From: an alpha proteobacterium BAL199
Lineage (GTDB): Bacteria; Pseudomonadota; Alphaproteobacteria; Thalassobaculales; Thalassobaculaceae
Assembly (NCBI GenBank): GCA_000171835.1
Contig: ABHC01000025.1
Span: 1 to 64,000 of the forward strand
Direction: 5' to 3'
DNA length: 64,000 bases
Made by a program: the position numbers and the translations under genes. The notes beneath the pieces were generated by a model that saw nothing but the letters and a program-made list of their open reading frames with translations, was not told the DNA's origin and ran no database searches. The stretch's first letter is position 1. Each line of letters opens with the position of its first letter. This document shows, in pieces, positions 48,277-58,444 of this stretch.

Positions 48277-50229
48277 ATGGCCCGCACATCCGCATCCGGC
48301 CGTCGCGCAGCCCGCTCATCCGCCGCCAAATCGCGTACAACGTCACGCACCCAGGCTTCGGCAGGGACAAGGGCCGTTCGGCCGCGACGGGGATCGGCAA
48401 ACCGCGGGATCCTGCGGCGGGTGCTGGGATCCGTCGTGCTCTGGGGCGTGGTCGCCGGCCTGTGGGCGGTGGTCGCTGTGGGCGGACTGCTTGCCTGGGA
48501 AGCGTACCGGTTGCCTGACATCGGCGACCTCGACCGTTACACGCGGGCCGGCGCGGTACGGCTGGTCGGCGCCGACACACGGATGTTCGCGTCGTACGGC
48601 CCAATGCACGGCGATCCGCTAGCCGTAGACAAGCTGCCGAAGCACCTGATTCAGGCCGTTATCGCGACCGAGGACCGACGGTTCTACGAGCACCCGGGCA
48701 TTGACCCGATCGGCGTGGCGCGGGCTGCCTGGGCCAATCTGGCGGCTGGGCGGGTGGTTCAGGGCGGCAGCACGCTGACCCAGCAACTCGCCAAGAACGT
48801 ATTCCTGACCGCCGACCGGAGTTTCGAGCGCAAGGTCCAGGAACTGCTCCTGGCGTTCTGGCTGGAACGCCACTTCTCCAAGGACGAAATTCTCTCGATC
48901 TATCTGAACCGGGTGTATTTCGGGGCCGGCGCCTACGGCGTCGATGCCGCCGCGCGCAAGTATTTCGGGATCCCGGCCACCCGGCTCGGCCTGATGGAAT
49001 CGGCGCTGCTGGCCGGGATGCTGAAGGCACCGAGCCGCTACAACCCTGCGGTGGCGCCGGACTTGGCCGGTGCGCGAACCTCCGTTGTGCTGGCCAACAT
49101 GGTCGACGCCGGATTCATCGACCAGAAGACCGCCCGCGCCGCAGCCAGCCAGCCGATCGCCATCGCCGGCCCAGCCGGTCGTGGCGCTGGTGCCCGTTAC
49201 TTCGCCGACTGGGTCTACGACAGCGTGCCGGACTTCGTTGGCCGGCCGGCGAGCGACCTGAACGTCGAGACCACCTTTGATCCGGGCTTGCAGGCGCTGG
49301 CCGAACGCGCCGTGGCCGACGGACTGGCGGCCGCCCGTCGCGGCGATGGCCTACAGGCCGCCTTGGTGGCGCTCGATCCGTCCACCGGCGCTGTCCGCGC
49401 CCTGGTCGGCGGACGAAGCTACGGCGACAGCCAGTTCAACCGCGCGGTCCAGGCGCGCCGTCAGCCGGGCTCCACCTTCAAGCCGCTGGTCTTCCTCGCC
49501 GCACTCGAGGCCGGATGGTCGGCGTCGGACGCAATCGACGATGCGCCGATCCGCATTGCCGGCTGGGCGCCCGAGAACATCGACGGCAAGTTCGAGGGCC
49601 GGATTACCTTGGCGCAAGCCCTGTCCCGGTCGCGCAACGCCGCAACGGTCCGCTTGCAGGAGGCAATCGGCCGATCCCGGGTCCGCGCGCTCGCCGAACG
49701 GCTGGGGCTGTCGGGACCGCTTCCAGAGGGCCCCAGCCTTGCGCTCGGAACCGGCGAAGCCAGTCCGCTGGAGGTTGCCGGGGTTTATGCCGGCATAGCC
49801 AACGGCGGGCGGGCGGTGTTCCCGTACGCCGTCACCGCCGTGCGCGACCGCGACGGTCAGACGCTGTACGAGCGATCCGGCTCCGGCCTGTCGTCGGTCG
49901 TCTCCCCGCGCGCCGCCCGGGCGCTGGTCGGAATGCTGGCCGGGGCGGTTCAGAACGGCACGGGCAAAGCTGCGCGCCTCGATCGTCCGGCGGCTGGCAA
50001 GACCGGCACCACTCAGGACTATCGCGACGCCTGGTTCGCCGGTTTCACCGCCGATCTGGTTACCGTGGTCTGGGTCGGGCGCGACGACGGCTCGGCAATG
50101 GACAGCGTCACCGGCGGGGGGCTTCCGGCCGACATCTGGAAGCGCTTCATGATGCCGGCCCACCAGGGCTGGCCGGTTCGGCCGCTGCTCGAACCTGGCC
50201 ACGAGACGACGCTGGCCGAGACGCGGTAG
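48277..50229 (+). CDS. Class A penicillin-binding protein (PBP1-type)
   Basis: Bifunctional peptidoglycan glycosyltransferase/transpeptidase, 650 residues. A basic, Ser/Arg-rich cytoplasmic tail (1-45) precedes one membrane span (about 48-73). The GT51 domain has the catalytic Glu132 in ATEDRRFYEHPG and GGSTLTQQLAKN. The transpeptidase has Ser399 in the STFK motif (Ser399 to Lys402), SRN, and KTGTTQ. It is smaller than the classic PBP1A, lacking a large OB insert, so the 1A/1C subclass is open. Upstream 48163-48276 is AT-rich and likely its promoter. Confidence 0.93.
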   Translation: MARTSASGRRAARSSAAKSRTTSRTQASAGTRAVRPRRGSANRGILRRVLGSVVLWGVVAGLWAVVAVGGLLAWEAYRLPDIGDLDRYTRAGAVRLVGADTRMFASYGPMHGDPLAVDKLPKHLIQAVIATEDRRFYEHPGIDPIGVARAAWANLAAGRVVQGGSTLTQQLAKNVFLTADRSFERKVQELLLAFWLERHFSKDEILSIYLNRVYFGAGAYGVDAAARKYFGIPATRLGLMESALLAGMLKAPSRYNPAVAPDLAGARTSVVLANMVDAGFIDQKTARAAASQPIAIAGPAGRGAGARYFADWVYDSVPDFVGRPASDLNVETTFDPGLQALAERAVADGLAAARRGDGLQAALVALDPSTGAVRALVGGRSYGDSQFNRAVQARRQPGSTFKPLVFLAALEAGWSASDAIDDAPIRIAGWAPENIDGKFEGRITLAQALSRSRNAATVRLQEAIGRSRVRALAERLGLSGPLPEGPSLALGTGEASPLEVAGVYAGIANGGRAVFPYAVTAVRDRDGQTLYERSGSGLSSVVSPRAARALVGMLAGAVQNGTGKAARLDRPAAGKTGTTQDYRDAWFAGFTADLVTVVWVGRDDGSAMDSVTGGGLPADIWKRFMMPAHQGWPVRPLLEPGHETTLAETR

Positions 50230-50256
50230 GGCCGCAACCGTCCGTCGGATCGTGAA

Positions 50257-53200
50257 CTACCTGCCCGACGTCGCGCCGGAGATACCATCGGGCAGGGCCG
50301 CAGCCCGACGGCCCGTGATGGCCAGCAGGATCGGCGACAGGACCTCCATCTGCATTGGTTTGGCACAGCAGTCGTCCATGCCTGCCGCGCGGTATCGAGC
50401 AATGTCCTCGGTCGCCACATTGGCCGTCAGGGCCACGATCGGTACGTTGCGCTTGATCGGATCCAGCATTTGCCGGATGCGCTTGGTCGCTTCCACGCCG
50501 TCGAGTTCAGGCATCTGGATGTCCATCACCACCGCGTCGAAATTCTCGCGTTCGACTGCCTCAACCGCTTCGATACCGTTGACGGCGCTGACCACATGGT
50601 GCCCGGCATTCTCAAGCAACCGCTCGGCGAGAAACCGGTTGATCTCGACGTCTTCCACCAGCAACAGGGACAAGGATGTGGTCGAGCGATCGTCGGATGC
50701 CGGCGCTATCTCAGCCACTTCGCTGACCGCTTTGTCGAAGGCGATGTCAAACCAGAAGGTACTGCCGGCGCCCTCTTTGCTCTGAACGCCAACCTCACCA
50801 CCCATGGCGGCGACAAGCTGCTTGTTGATAGCCAGACCGAGGCCGGTTCCACCGTATTTGCGCGTCGTTGACATATCCGCCTGGGTGAAGGCTTGAAACA
50901 GGTCTGCCTGCTTGGCGATCGGGATACCGACGCCGTCGTCCTTGACGGAGACGCGGACCCGAATAGTCCCGACCGTCTCGGTGAAGCGCCTGATCTCCAG
51001 TTGGATCGAACCGTTCGTGGTGAACTTCACCGCGTTCGATAGAAAATTCAGGATCACCTGTCGCACACGAACCGGGTCACCGATAAGTGAGTCTGGTAGA
51101 TCGGCATCCAGATCAAATCGCAGGCTGTTGCCGTTCTTCTCAGCCGACGCCGCCATGATCGCAACGGCATCATTTGCCAGCACGCGCAGATCGAACGGAA
51201 CATTCTCGAGACGCAGATAACCCGATTCGATCTTGCTCAGGTCAAGAATATCGCCGACCACTCCGACCAGATGATTTCCTGAGTCGATGATCGTCTTGAT
51301 AAATCCCTGAGCTCGATTGGAGATCCCATGGCTCTCCGGATCGAGCAAGGCTAGCTGGGCATAACCGAGAATTGCGTTGAGCGGCGAGCGCAGCTCATGG
51401 CTCATATGGGCGAGAAACTTGGACTTCGCCTGATTCGCCTGCTGGGCCTGCTCCATGGCCGCCTCGGCGTCGAGGCGGGCTTGTTGGAGCAACTGGCTGC
51501 GCTCCATGACGAGGCGGGTGATTCGCTCCTCGGTGCGCGTCAGCGACAGCAGGTAGAGCGACAGCGCGCCACTCAGCAAGGCACCAATCATCAGAATGGC
51601 AATGGGCTGCCAGTTCCAGGCCAGCCCGTGGAACACCCCGTCAGGGTTGATGACAATCGTCCATTCGCGCCCACCGACCGCAAAGGCGCTTTGATACCCA
51701 TCCGCCTGCTTGGTATCGGCCGGGCGATGACCGTAGTCCGACTGCGCCTCCAATGGGTCGGTGGAGTAGAGCAGCCGACCGGACGGCCCGGCGTCATAGT
51801 CCAGCACGTGCAGGTCGATCCGGGCCGGCAGGGCCGCTTCGCGATGCGCGTCGCTCATCAGCGTCTGGAGATCGAAGACCCCGAGCGCAATGCCCGCCAG
51901 GGTGTCACCGTCACGGGTCATCACGGGCAGCGCTACCAGCAGCCCCTTGGAGCCCTGAATGAGGTCGATCGCCTCGGTGACGGCCGTGGCGTCCGTTTCG
52001 AGGGCCCGCTCGATAGCGGCCCGCCGTATCGGATCGGCGTAGAGATCGAGGCCGAGAGCTGCGGCATTAGCTGCCAGTGGTTCTACGAAGTAGACTGGGA
52101 AGTAGCTGGCCCGCTCTGCCGCCGACACCAGTTCCCCGTCGCGCATGTCCCGAATGTCGAAGGCCTCGATGCCGTCGCGTCGGGCATTCTCCGTCAAGGC
52201 TGCGCGTTCGTCGTGCGAGACGGCGGGGATCCATTCCAGCGCCCGTATGGCCGGGTAGCGCTCGAGCCACGGCGAGGCGGTCGCCGCGAAGCGAGCGCGG
52301 GAGACCGATTCCTCGATTTCAAACAGCGTCTTGACCGCCAGAAGCGAACTGGTCGCCCGATCGATGCTGGTGCGCAGACTGGCCTCGAAGGACAGTGAAT
52401 AGTACCGGAAGTCCCGCAGCATCGCGCTCTTGGTGCGCTCGGGGACGATCGTGGCGGCGGCGATGGTGATGGCGAGCCCCAGCGCGCCGCAGCCGATGGC
52501 AAGCGTCGTTCGGATACGCCTGATCTTGTTCGCGTGCCGCCACTCCGGCCTGGCCTCTTCGGACGTCAATGCGGTCTCGGCGAAGGCGGCGAGCGCCAGG
52601 CTGGCGCAGCCGACCAGGCTGAAGAACCCGTAGAAGCGCAGCAGGCTGTCCTGAGGGGTGGCGGCAATGAAAAAGCTGCTTCCGCTTGTCAGAAAAACCA
52701 CCGAGGTCATGCAGGCGGTGACATTAACGATGGCGGCGCCGAACACGCCGAACCGGACAACGCCCCACAACGCGAATGGCAAGCTGACGAAGACGAACAG
52801 GAACTCCTGACTTGCCAGCGCCTCAACGGAGTGAACAAGCACGGTGATCGCGACCGCGCACAGCGCAATGAACAGGATCTCGGCGTACCAAAGGGTGGCC
52901 TGCCCTCGCCACGGCCGCTTTGCCAGCAGCAGCAGGGGAGGAGCAAACAGCAGCACCCCCATCAGGTCGCCGACCCACCAGCCCCACCAGATGCCAGCAT
53001 ATCCGTCCCAGTTCTGCAGCAAGGTAAGGCTGACAGCAGCAGCGCCGTTCAGCGAGCTGACGAGCGAACTGGCTGCAGCACCGAACACCAGGAACAGCGC
53101 GACCGTTCGCGGGGTATCGAGCGCCGCTCCTCCCGAGAACCGGTTAAGGAGAGCTGCCCCGGCCACTCCGGCCAGGGTGTTGCCCGCGGTAATGAGGACC

Positions 53201-53439
53201 ACAGTCTCAAGCGGCACCCCGGTCGTCAGGTTCACCGCGAACGCCCCGATCGCAGCACCCGGCCAGACCCGCATGCCCCAGCACAGCAGCGCCGCCAGGA
53301 CAATGCCGGTCGGCGGCCAGATCAAGGTGACCGTGCTTTCGAAATAGGGAAACTTCAACCCGACATAGCCGGAGACGAAGTAGGCCGCCGCGAGGATCAA
53401 TATCCTCGCATAGGTCGTCCTCCGTTCATCTTCGGGCAT
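50257..53439 (-). CDS. MASE1-CHASE hybrid sensor kinase with receiver domain
   Basis: Large 1060-residue protein. A multi-span MASE1 sensor fills about 1-300 (KFPYFESTVTLIWPPTGI near the front), then a CHASE-like extracytoplasmic domain about 340-600 and a last span. The kinase core has KSKFLAHMSHELRSPLNAILGY and ATPase motifs KYGGTGLGLAI. The C-terminal receiver (about 920-1040) has LLVEDVEINR and the phospho-acceptor in VVMDIQMPELDG. There is no Hpt domain, so a separate phosphotransferase or response regulator should exist elsewhere. It is convergent with the penicillin-binding protein gene. Confidence 0.9.
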   Translation of the reverse strand: MPEDERRTTYARILILAAAYFVSGYVGLKFPYFESTVTLIWPPTGIVLAALLCWGMRVWPGAAIGAFAVNLTTGVPLETVVLITAGNTLAGVAGAALLNRFSGGAALDTPRTVALFLVFGAAASSLVSSLNGAAAVSLTLLQNWDGYAGIWWGWWVGDLMGVLLFAPPLLLLAKRPWRGQATLWYAEILFIALCAVAITVLVHSVEALASQEFLFVFVSLPFALWGVVRFGVFGAAIVNVTACMTSVVFLTSGSSFFIAATPQDSLLRFYGFFSLVGCASLALAAFAETALTSEEARPEWRHANKIRRIRTTLAIGCGALGLAITIAAATIVPERTKSAMLRDFRYYSLSFEASLRTSIDRATSSLLAVKTLFEIEESVSRARFAATASPWLERYPAIRALEWIPAVSHDERAALTENARRDGIEAFDIRDMRDGELVSAAERASYFPVYFVEPLAANAAALGLDLYADPIRRAAIERALETDATAVTEAIDLIQGSKGLLVALPVMTRDGDTLAGIALGVFDLQTLMSDAHREAALPARIDLHVLDYDAGPSGRLLYSTDPLEAQSDYGHRPADTKQADGYQSAFAVGGREWTIVINPDGVFHGLAWNWQPIAILMIGALLSGALSLYLLSLTRTEERITRLVMERSQLLQQARLDAEAAMEQAQQANQAKSKFLAHMSHELRSPLNAILGYAQLALLDPESHGISNRAQGFIKTIIDSGNHLVGVVGDILDLSKIESGYLRLENVPFDLRVLANDAVAIMAASAEKNGNSLRFDLDADLPDSLIGDPVRVRQVILNFLSNAVKFTTNGSIQLEIRRFTETVGTIRVRVSVKDDGVGIPIAKQADLFQAFTQADMSTTRKYGGTGLGLAINKQLVAAMGGEVGVQSKEGAGSTFWFDIAFDKAVSEVAEIAPASDDRSTTSLSLLLVEDVEINRFLAERLLENAGHHVVSAVNGIEAVEAVERENFDAVVMDIQMPELDGVEATKRIRQMLDPIKRNVPIVALTANVATEDIARYRAAGMDDCCAKPMQMEVLSPILLAITGRRAAALPDGISGATSGR

Positions 53440-53536
53440 GCAACAGATCCGTTCTGGCTTCCTATGCTAAGCCAGAATGCCGCAAACGCCCTTAAGATAA
53501 GGTTAGCGCAGGGCCGGCCGGTTGCCGGGCGCAGCG

Positions 53537-54736
53537 TCAGGCCCGTGGCCGGACCGGCCAGACGATCAGCCGGAAACTCAGCAGGGTCATCAAGGCGGCG
53601 ATCGCAATGGCGGTCGCCATCGGCCGGGCGGTACCGTCAAAGGTGAGGCCAATCGCCAGTCCGACCGCGGCGGCCACACCCATCTGGCTGAAGCCAAGCA
53701 GCGACGACGCTGCTCCGGCCATGGTCGGAAACGGGCCGATCGCCCCAGCCTGGCAGTTCGGGAACACCAGCCCGACGCCCAGCATGGCGATCACCTGCGG
53801 GATCACGATGGTCTCGATGTGGGTTTCACCGGCCCAGGCGAAACCGGCCATCGCCACGCCGGCCGCGGTGGCGATCGTGGCACCGGTCAGGATCAGCCGG
53901 TCGAGTCCGATGCGCCGGCCAAAACGGCCGGAGATGAAGGTGCCGCTCATGTAACCGATCACCATGGCGGCGAAGCACAGGCCATAGACGTCGGCAGTCA
54001 GCCCGACCACCTGGATCAGCACGAAGGACGATCCCGAGATGAAGCTGAAGATGATGCTGTAGCAGGCCGCGATGGTCGCCACGTAACCGACGTAGCCGCG
54101 GTGCGACAGCAGGGTCCGGTATGCGTGCAGCATGCCGCGCATCGACAAGGCGTCGGGGTTTCGATGGGCGTTGGTCTCGTCCAGCATCGTCAGAACCCCG
54201 ACCAGGGCGACGCCGGAAAACGCGGTCAGCACCCAGAACGTCGCCTGCCAGCCATAGACCACCTGCAGCCAGCCACCGAGCACCGGACCGATCGCCGGCG
54301 CCAGCGCCATCGCCGTGCCCATGTAGGACAGAACGGCGGCAGCGCGCTCCCGACCGTAGACGTCGCGTACCACCGCACGCGCCAGGACCGGGCCGGCGCA
54401 GCAGCCTACCGCCTGCATGGCGCGGGCCGCGATCAGCGCCTCGATGGTCGGCGCCAGGGCGCAGGCGACCGAGGCCACTACATAGATTGCGATCGCCCCG
54501 ATCAGCACCGGCCGACGCCCGAACCGGTCCGACAATGGGCCGTAGACCAGCATCGACACTGCGAACGCCACCAGGAAGACGCTGAGCGTCAATTGCACGG
54601 TCGGCACGTCGCTGCCGAAATCGCTGACCAGCGCCGGCAGCGACGGCAGGTACATGTCGGTCGAGATCGGCCCGAACGCCACCAGCATGGTCAGCAGGGC
54701 GGCGACCGCGACGGAATCGGGGCGGGGACGGTTCAT
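53537..54736 (-). CDS. Bcr/CflA-type MFS exporter, copy A
   Basis: Twelve-span major facilitator of about 399 residues. Motif A-type loop SDRFGRRPVLIGA and the early FGPISTDMYLPSLPAL mark the Bcr/CflA drug-resistance family. Substrates are unknown. The ATG at 54736 gives a family-like N-terminus; ATG 54763 and TTG 54793 are alternatives with no better ribosome site. It lies upstream of the hybrid kinase gene on the same strand by 97 bases. Confidence 0.85.
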   Translation of the reverse strand: MNRPRPDSVAVAALLTMLVAFGPISTDMYLPSLPALVSDFGSDVPTVQLTLSVFLVAFAVSMLVYGPLSDRFGRRPVLIGAIAIYVVASVACALAPTIEALIAARAMQAVGCCAGPVLARAVVRDVYGRERAAAVLSYMGTAMALAPAIGPVLGGWLQVVYGWQATFWVLTAFSGVALVGVLTMLDETNAHRNPDALSMRGMLHAYRTLLSHRGYVGYVATIAACYSIIFSFISGSSFVLIQVVGLTADVYGLCFAAMVIGYMSGTFISGRFGRRIGLDRLILTGATIATAAGVAMAGFAWAGETHIETIVIPQVIAMLGVGLVFPNCQAGAIGPFPTMAGAASSLLGFSQMGVAAAVGLAIGLTFDGTARPMATAIAIAALMTLLSFRLIVWPVRPRA

Positions 54737-54812
54737 GGACTCGACCGACGGGGAACGGGCCATCCGCTTACGCCGTGATGCGGGCAGGCGCAAGCGCAGC
54801 GTCGGTAGCCAG

Positions 54813-55538
54813 CTACCCGTAGGCGTGCAGTCGGCCGCCGTGGCGCTTCAGCCAGGCGCGCTCGCGCTCGTAGCTGGGCATTAGCCGATCGACCAGCCGC
54901 CAGAACCGGGCCGAGTGGTTCATTTCCACCAGATGGGCGGCCTCGTGCGCCACCACATAGTCGAGCACGCCGGCCGGTGCCAGGATCAGCCGCCAGGAGA
55001 ACGACAGGTCGCCGCGCGCCGAGCAGCTGCCCCAGCGCGAAGCGGTGTCGCGCACCGTGATCCGGCCGAGCGGCCTGCCAAGGGCGATGGCGTGTGTCCG
55101 GGCCAAGGGCGCAATCGCCTTGCGCGCCTCGGCCTTCAGGTGATCGGCCACCCGGCGGGCCAGATGCTCGGGCCGACCCGCGACGTGCAGTTCCGCACTG
55201 CCGTCGGGATCCACCAGTTGCCACACCCCGCCGCGTTGGTCCGGCCGGTGGCGGATGCGGTGGACCACGCCCAGGATCGGAATCTCGGCGCCGTCCTTGA
55301 AGTCGATGCGTTCCGGCATCCGGGCCAGACGCACCCGCAACCAGCCGATGTGCCGGCGCGCGAAATCGGCCCCGACCTCCTGTGCCACCCCGTCCGGCAA
55401 CACCAGTTCCGGGCCACCCCTTGCCGGATCGACGCGCAGCAGCATCCGACGCGCACGCGCGCTGCGCCGGGTCGGCACGCTGAACTCGGTGCCGTCGGTG
55501 TCGGTGATGACGATCGGGGCAAGCGGGGCCGCGGGCAT
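54813..55538 (-). CDS. SprT/YgjP-like metal-dependent hydrolase (DUF45)
   Basis: Zincin-like protein of 241 residues. The metal site HEAAHLVEMNHSARFW contains HExxH followed by a third histidine. Upstream RWGSCSARGDLSFSWRLILAP is typical of the DUF45 family. It is cytoplasmic with no signal peptide. The peptidase substrate is unknown. It sits between two Bcr-type exporter genes on the same strand. Confidence 0.88.
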   Translation of the reverse strand: MPAAPLAPIVITDTDGTEFSVPTRRSARARRMLLRVDPARGGPELVLPDGVAQEVGADFARRHIGWLRVRLARMPERIDFKDGAEIPILGVVHRIRHRPDQRGGVWQLVDPDGSAELHVAGRPEHLARRVADHLKAEARKAIAPLARTHAIALGRPLGRITVRDTASRWGSCSARGDLSFSWRLILAPAGVLDYVVAHEAAHLVEMNHSARFWRLVDRLMPSYERERAWLKRHGGRLHAYG

Positions 55539-55600
55539 GGTCCCGTGCGGGTTGATGAGGACGGATCGAGTCTAGCTGATTCGCGATACGGCGTCGCCGA

Positions 55601-56806
55601 CTACCGCGCCGCCGGCGGGCGCGGCAGGACCAGCGCCTGGGACAGGAAGCACATCAAGCCCGACGCCGCGAACACCGCGCCCATGACCAGGTGGTGGTCG
55701 CCGTCGATCCGGCTGACCGCCAGCGAGGTCAGGACCCCGACGCCCATCTGCGAGAACCCCATCAGCGCCGACGCCGATCCGGCGATGTAGGGAAAGCCCT
55801 GCAGCGTGCCGGCCATGGCGCTGGGGATGCCGATGCCCATGCCGAACAGGAACAGCATCATCGGCGCGATCACCGCCACCGTGGACAGGTGCCCGGCCAG
55901 CGGAAACGCCAACAGCAGGAACCCGCTGACCAGCACGACGATTGAGCTCAACCGCACCATTCGCGGAATGCCGAAGCGCGGCGCGATCCGCGCGGCGATC
56001 AGACTACCGGTCAGGAAGCCGAACACGTTGAACAGGATCAGCAGCCCGTAGGCTTGTGGCGACCAGCCAAGCTCGGTCATCAGCACGAACGGCGATCCGG
56101 TCTGGTAGGCCATCAGGCACCCGAACATGCCACCGATCATCAGGATGTAGCCGACATACCGGCGGTCGCGCAGCAGGCTGCCGTAGTTGCGCAGCATCGG
56201 TACCAGATGCAGGGCGTCCGGTACCTTGCGGCGCGTGGTCTCCGGCAGCCGGACGACGGTGATCGCCGCCAGGATCAGGCCGATCGCCGCCAGCAGCACG
56301 AAGTTCGACCGCCACCCGAAGAACGCGTGCAGCTGCCCGCCGATCGACGGGGTGACTGCCGGCGACAGCGACATCGCCAGCGCGATGTACGACATGACCT
56401 TGGCGGATTCCGCACCTTCGGTGGTGTCGCGCACGATCGAGCGGGACACCACCTGGCCGGCGCAGGCACCCAGCGCTTGGAAGAACCGATAGACGATCAG
56501 CTGCTCGATGGTCTCGGCGAAAGCGCAGGCCACGCTGGCGGCGGTGAAGCAGGCGAGCCCGACCAGCAGGGCCGGCCGCCGCCCGAACCGGTCGGTCACC
56601 GGCCCCCAGACCAATTGGCTGACGGCAAATCCGGCGATGAACACGGTCAGCGTCAGCTGGACCTGTCCGACCGACGTGCCGAGCGCGCCGGCCATCGTCG
56701 GCATCGACGGCAGGTACAGGCCCATCGACATCTGGTTGAGCGCGACCATGAAGGTCAGCAGCGCGATCGAGCCGGGCCGGGTGGCATGGAAGGAAGCGGG
56801 GGGCAT
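55601..56806 (-). CDS. Bcr/CflA-type MFS exporter, copy B
   Basis: Twelve-span exporter of 401 residues, related to copy A (shared DRFGRRP loop and MGLYLPSMPTM near the front). Conserved TGSPFVLMTELGWSPQ follows in the second half. The ATG at 56806 lies in a divergent region of about 120 bases shared with the cupin gene. Confidence 0.86.
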   Translation of the reverse strand: MPPASFHATRPGSIALLTFMVALNQMSMGLYLPSMPTMAGALGTSVGQVQLTLTVFIAGFAVSQLVWGPVTDRFGRRPALLVGLACFTAASVACAFAETIEQLIVYRFFQALGACAGQVVSRSIVRDTTEGAESAKVMSYIALAMSLSPAVTPSIGGQLHAFFGWRSNFVLLAAIGLILAAITVVRLPETTRRKVPDALHLVPMLRNYGSLLRDRRYVGYILMIGGMFGCLMAYQTGSPFVLMTELGWSPQAYGLLILFNVFGFLTGSLIAARIAPRFGIPRMVRLSSIVVLVSGFLLLAFPLAGHLSTVAVIAPMMLFLFGMGIGIPSAMAGTLQGFPYIAGSASALMGFSQMGVGVLTSLAVSRIDGDHHLVMGAVFAASGLMCFLSQALVLPRPPAAR

Positions 56807-56930
56807 GGACGTGTCCGGAAAGCCTCCCTTTGGGTATAGGACGGATGATGCTGCGCTGCAACACAGGTTTCCCGGCGACGATCGAGGCTATCGTGCGATA
56901 GGCTCGACCAAATCCTCAGGGAGATCAGCG

Positions 56931-57896
56931 ATGTCCATGTCCGCCGACGCGCCCCGAACCGCCCCCAGCTCCGCCGGAACGCTCGACGGTGATCCGCCGG
57001 TCGAGGCTGCCACCGCAGCCCAGCGCCGAGCCCGGTTCTTCAACTCCGGCAATGCCTTCAACCTCAAGCTCGCCGCGGTTCCGAAGGCCCGTTTCGAGAC
57101 CGAGCGCGACGCCGCGTTCGCCGATGGAGCGCCCAGTGGCTGCCACCCCTTGGACCAGTCGGCGGCGTTCGACTGCGCCTTTTCCGCCACCACCCCGCTG
57201 GTCCTCGCCCACTACCTACGGATCGACGCCGGCGACATCCTGGTCTCCCGGTTCCGGGCCAGCGGCGAGATCCACTGCGTGCTGACCGGCTCCGGTGAGA
57301 CCACCGTGGGCGGCGAGACCATCGCCTGGGGTCCGGGCGACGTCATGGTCCTGCCCGGCGGCCACGTGGTCGAGCACCGCGCGGCGGCCAGCGCCCCGGC
57401 GGTGCTGTGGAGCGTCACCAACGAACCGGCACTGATGTTCGAGGGTCTGAATCCGCCGGCCCCCGGGAAAGCGCCGGTCGATCCGGTGCACTACACCGCC
57501 GCCGAGATCGCCCGCCAGTTGGCGGTGCTGCAGGCGCTGCCCGAACAGGCGGGCCAAGCCGGCGTCGCCTTGATCTTCTCGGCCCAGCGTACCGCCGACA
57601 GCCGCAACGCCATGCCGTCGCTGACCCTGGCGCTGAACACCCTGGCGCCCGGCACCCACCAGCGCGCCCACCGCCACAACGCCGCCGCCATAACGCTTTG
57701 CCTCGACGGCGATTCCTGCTTCTCGAAGATCGACGGCGAGCGCGTCGACTGGTCGCCGCTGGCCACCATGATCACCCCGCCCGGCGAGGTGCACAGCCAC
57801 CACAACGACGGCGACCGCCTGGCGCGCTTCCTGATCGTCCAGGACGGCGGTTGGCACTACCACGCCCGCACCATGGGCTTCGCGTTCGCCGAATGA
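56931..57896 (+). CDS. Bicupin protein, gentisate dioxygenase-like
   Basis: Two cupin barrels in 321 residues. The first holds EIHCVLTGSGETTVGGETIAWGPGDVMVLPGG in part; the second has HQRAHRHNAAAITLCLDG, with the metal-binding His pattern, and HSHHNDGDRLARFLIVQD. Arrangement and length resemble gentisate 1,2-dioxygenase-like enzymes, but the substrate is not shown. The ATG at 56931 follows GGGAG at 7 bases. The stop overlaps the GNAT start as ATGA, so the two are coupled. Confidence 0.82.
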   Translation: MSMSADAPRTAPSSAGTLDGDPPVEAATAAQRRARFFNSGNAFNLKLAAVPKARFETERDAAFADGAPSGCHPLDQSAAFDCAFSATTPLVLAHYLRIDAGDILVSRFRASGEIHCVLTGSGETTVGGETIAWGPGDVMVLPGGHVVEHRAAASAPAVLWSVTNEPALMFEGLNPPAPGKAPVDPVHYTAAEIARQLAVLQALPEQAGQAGVALIFSAQRTADSRNAMPSLTLALNTLAPGTHQRAHRHNAAAITLCLDGDSCFSKIDGERVDWSPLATMITPPGEVHSHHNDGDRLARFLIVQDGGWHYHARTMGFAFAE

Positions 57897-58438
57897 CCGG
57901 CCCGCTGCACCGTACTCGGCGGACCTCAGAGATCAGCTTCCCCGAGTTCCTCGACCTCGGGTCGACGATCCTGCGTCGCCAACGGGTATCGGACGCCGAC
58001 GCCGTGTTCACCCGCTTCCTCACGTTCAAGACCCACCGGTCGGTCGACGAGGCGGTCGCGTTCTGCGCCCTGATGGAACAGCGCTGGGACGCCGGGCTGG
58101 AGTTCACCTACGCAATATCGGAGCCCGAGGACGCCTCGCCTTACGGCGCGGTTTCGGTGCGGCCCGACAACTTCCACGTCGGCTTCGGCTATGCCATGGC
58201 CCGCGACCGCTGGGGCCGCGGCCACGCCAGCCGAGCGCTGAAAGCCCTGGTCGAACTAGCCCTGGCCCAACCGGGGATCTGGCGGGCCTGGGCGTTCTGC
58301 GACGCCGAGAATCCGGCCTCAGCCCGGGTCATGGAGAAGGCTGGGATGATCTACGAAGGCCGGCTGCGGCGCTGGCATGTCGCCCCCAACGTCTCGCCCG
58401 ACCCGCGCGACTGCTTGGCCTACGCCAAGGTGCGGTAG
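57893..58438 (+). CDS. GNAT N-acetyltransferase (RimJ/RimL-like)
   Basis: Protein of 181 residues with the acetyl-CoA motif FGYAMARDRWGRGHASRAL and the C-terminal CDAENPASARVMEKAGM typical of RimJ-like enzymes. It is translationally coupled to the bicupin gene. The acceptor is unknown. Its end is 6 bases from the convergent molybdopterin oxidoreductase gene. Confidence 0.85.
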   Translation: MTGPLHRTRRTSEISFPEFLDLGSTILRRQRVSDADAVFTRFLTFKTHRSVDEAVAFCALMEQRWDAGLEFTYAISEPEDASPYGAVSVRPDNFHVGFGYAMARDRWGRGHASRALKALVELALAQPGIWRAWAFCDAENPASARVMEKAGMIYEGRLRRWHVAPNVSPDPRDCLAYAKVR

Positions 58439-58444
58439 CCGGTC

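Noticed and set aside
53522-54778. Plus-strand open frame opposite the Bcr-type exporter
   Set aside because: Shadow frame with low-complexity Asp/Gly/His/Arg content; the exporter on the minus strand has clear family motifs.
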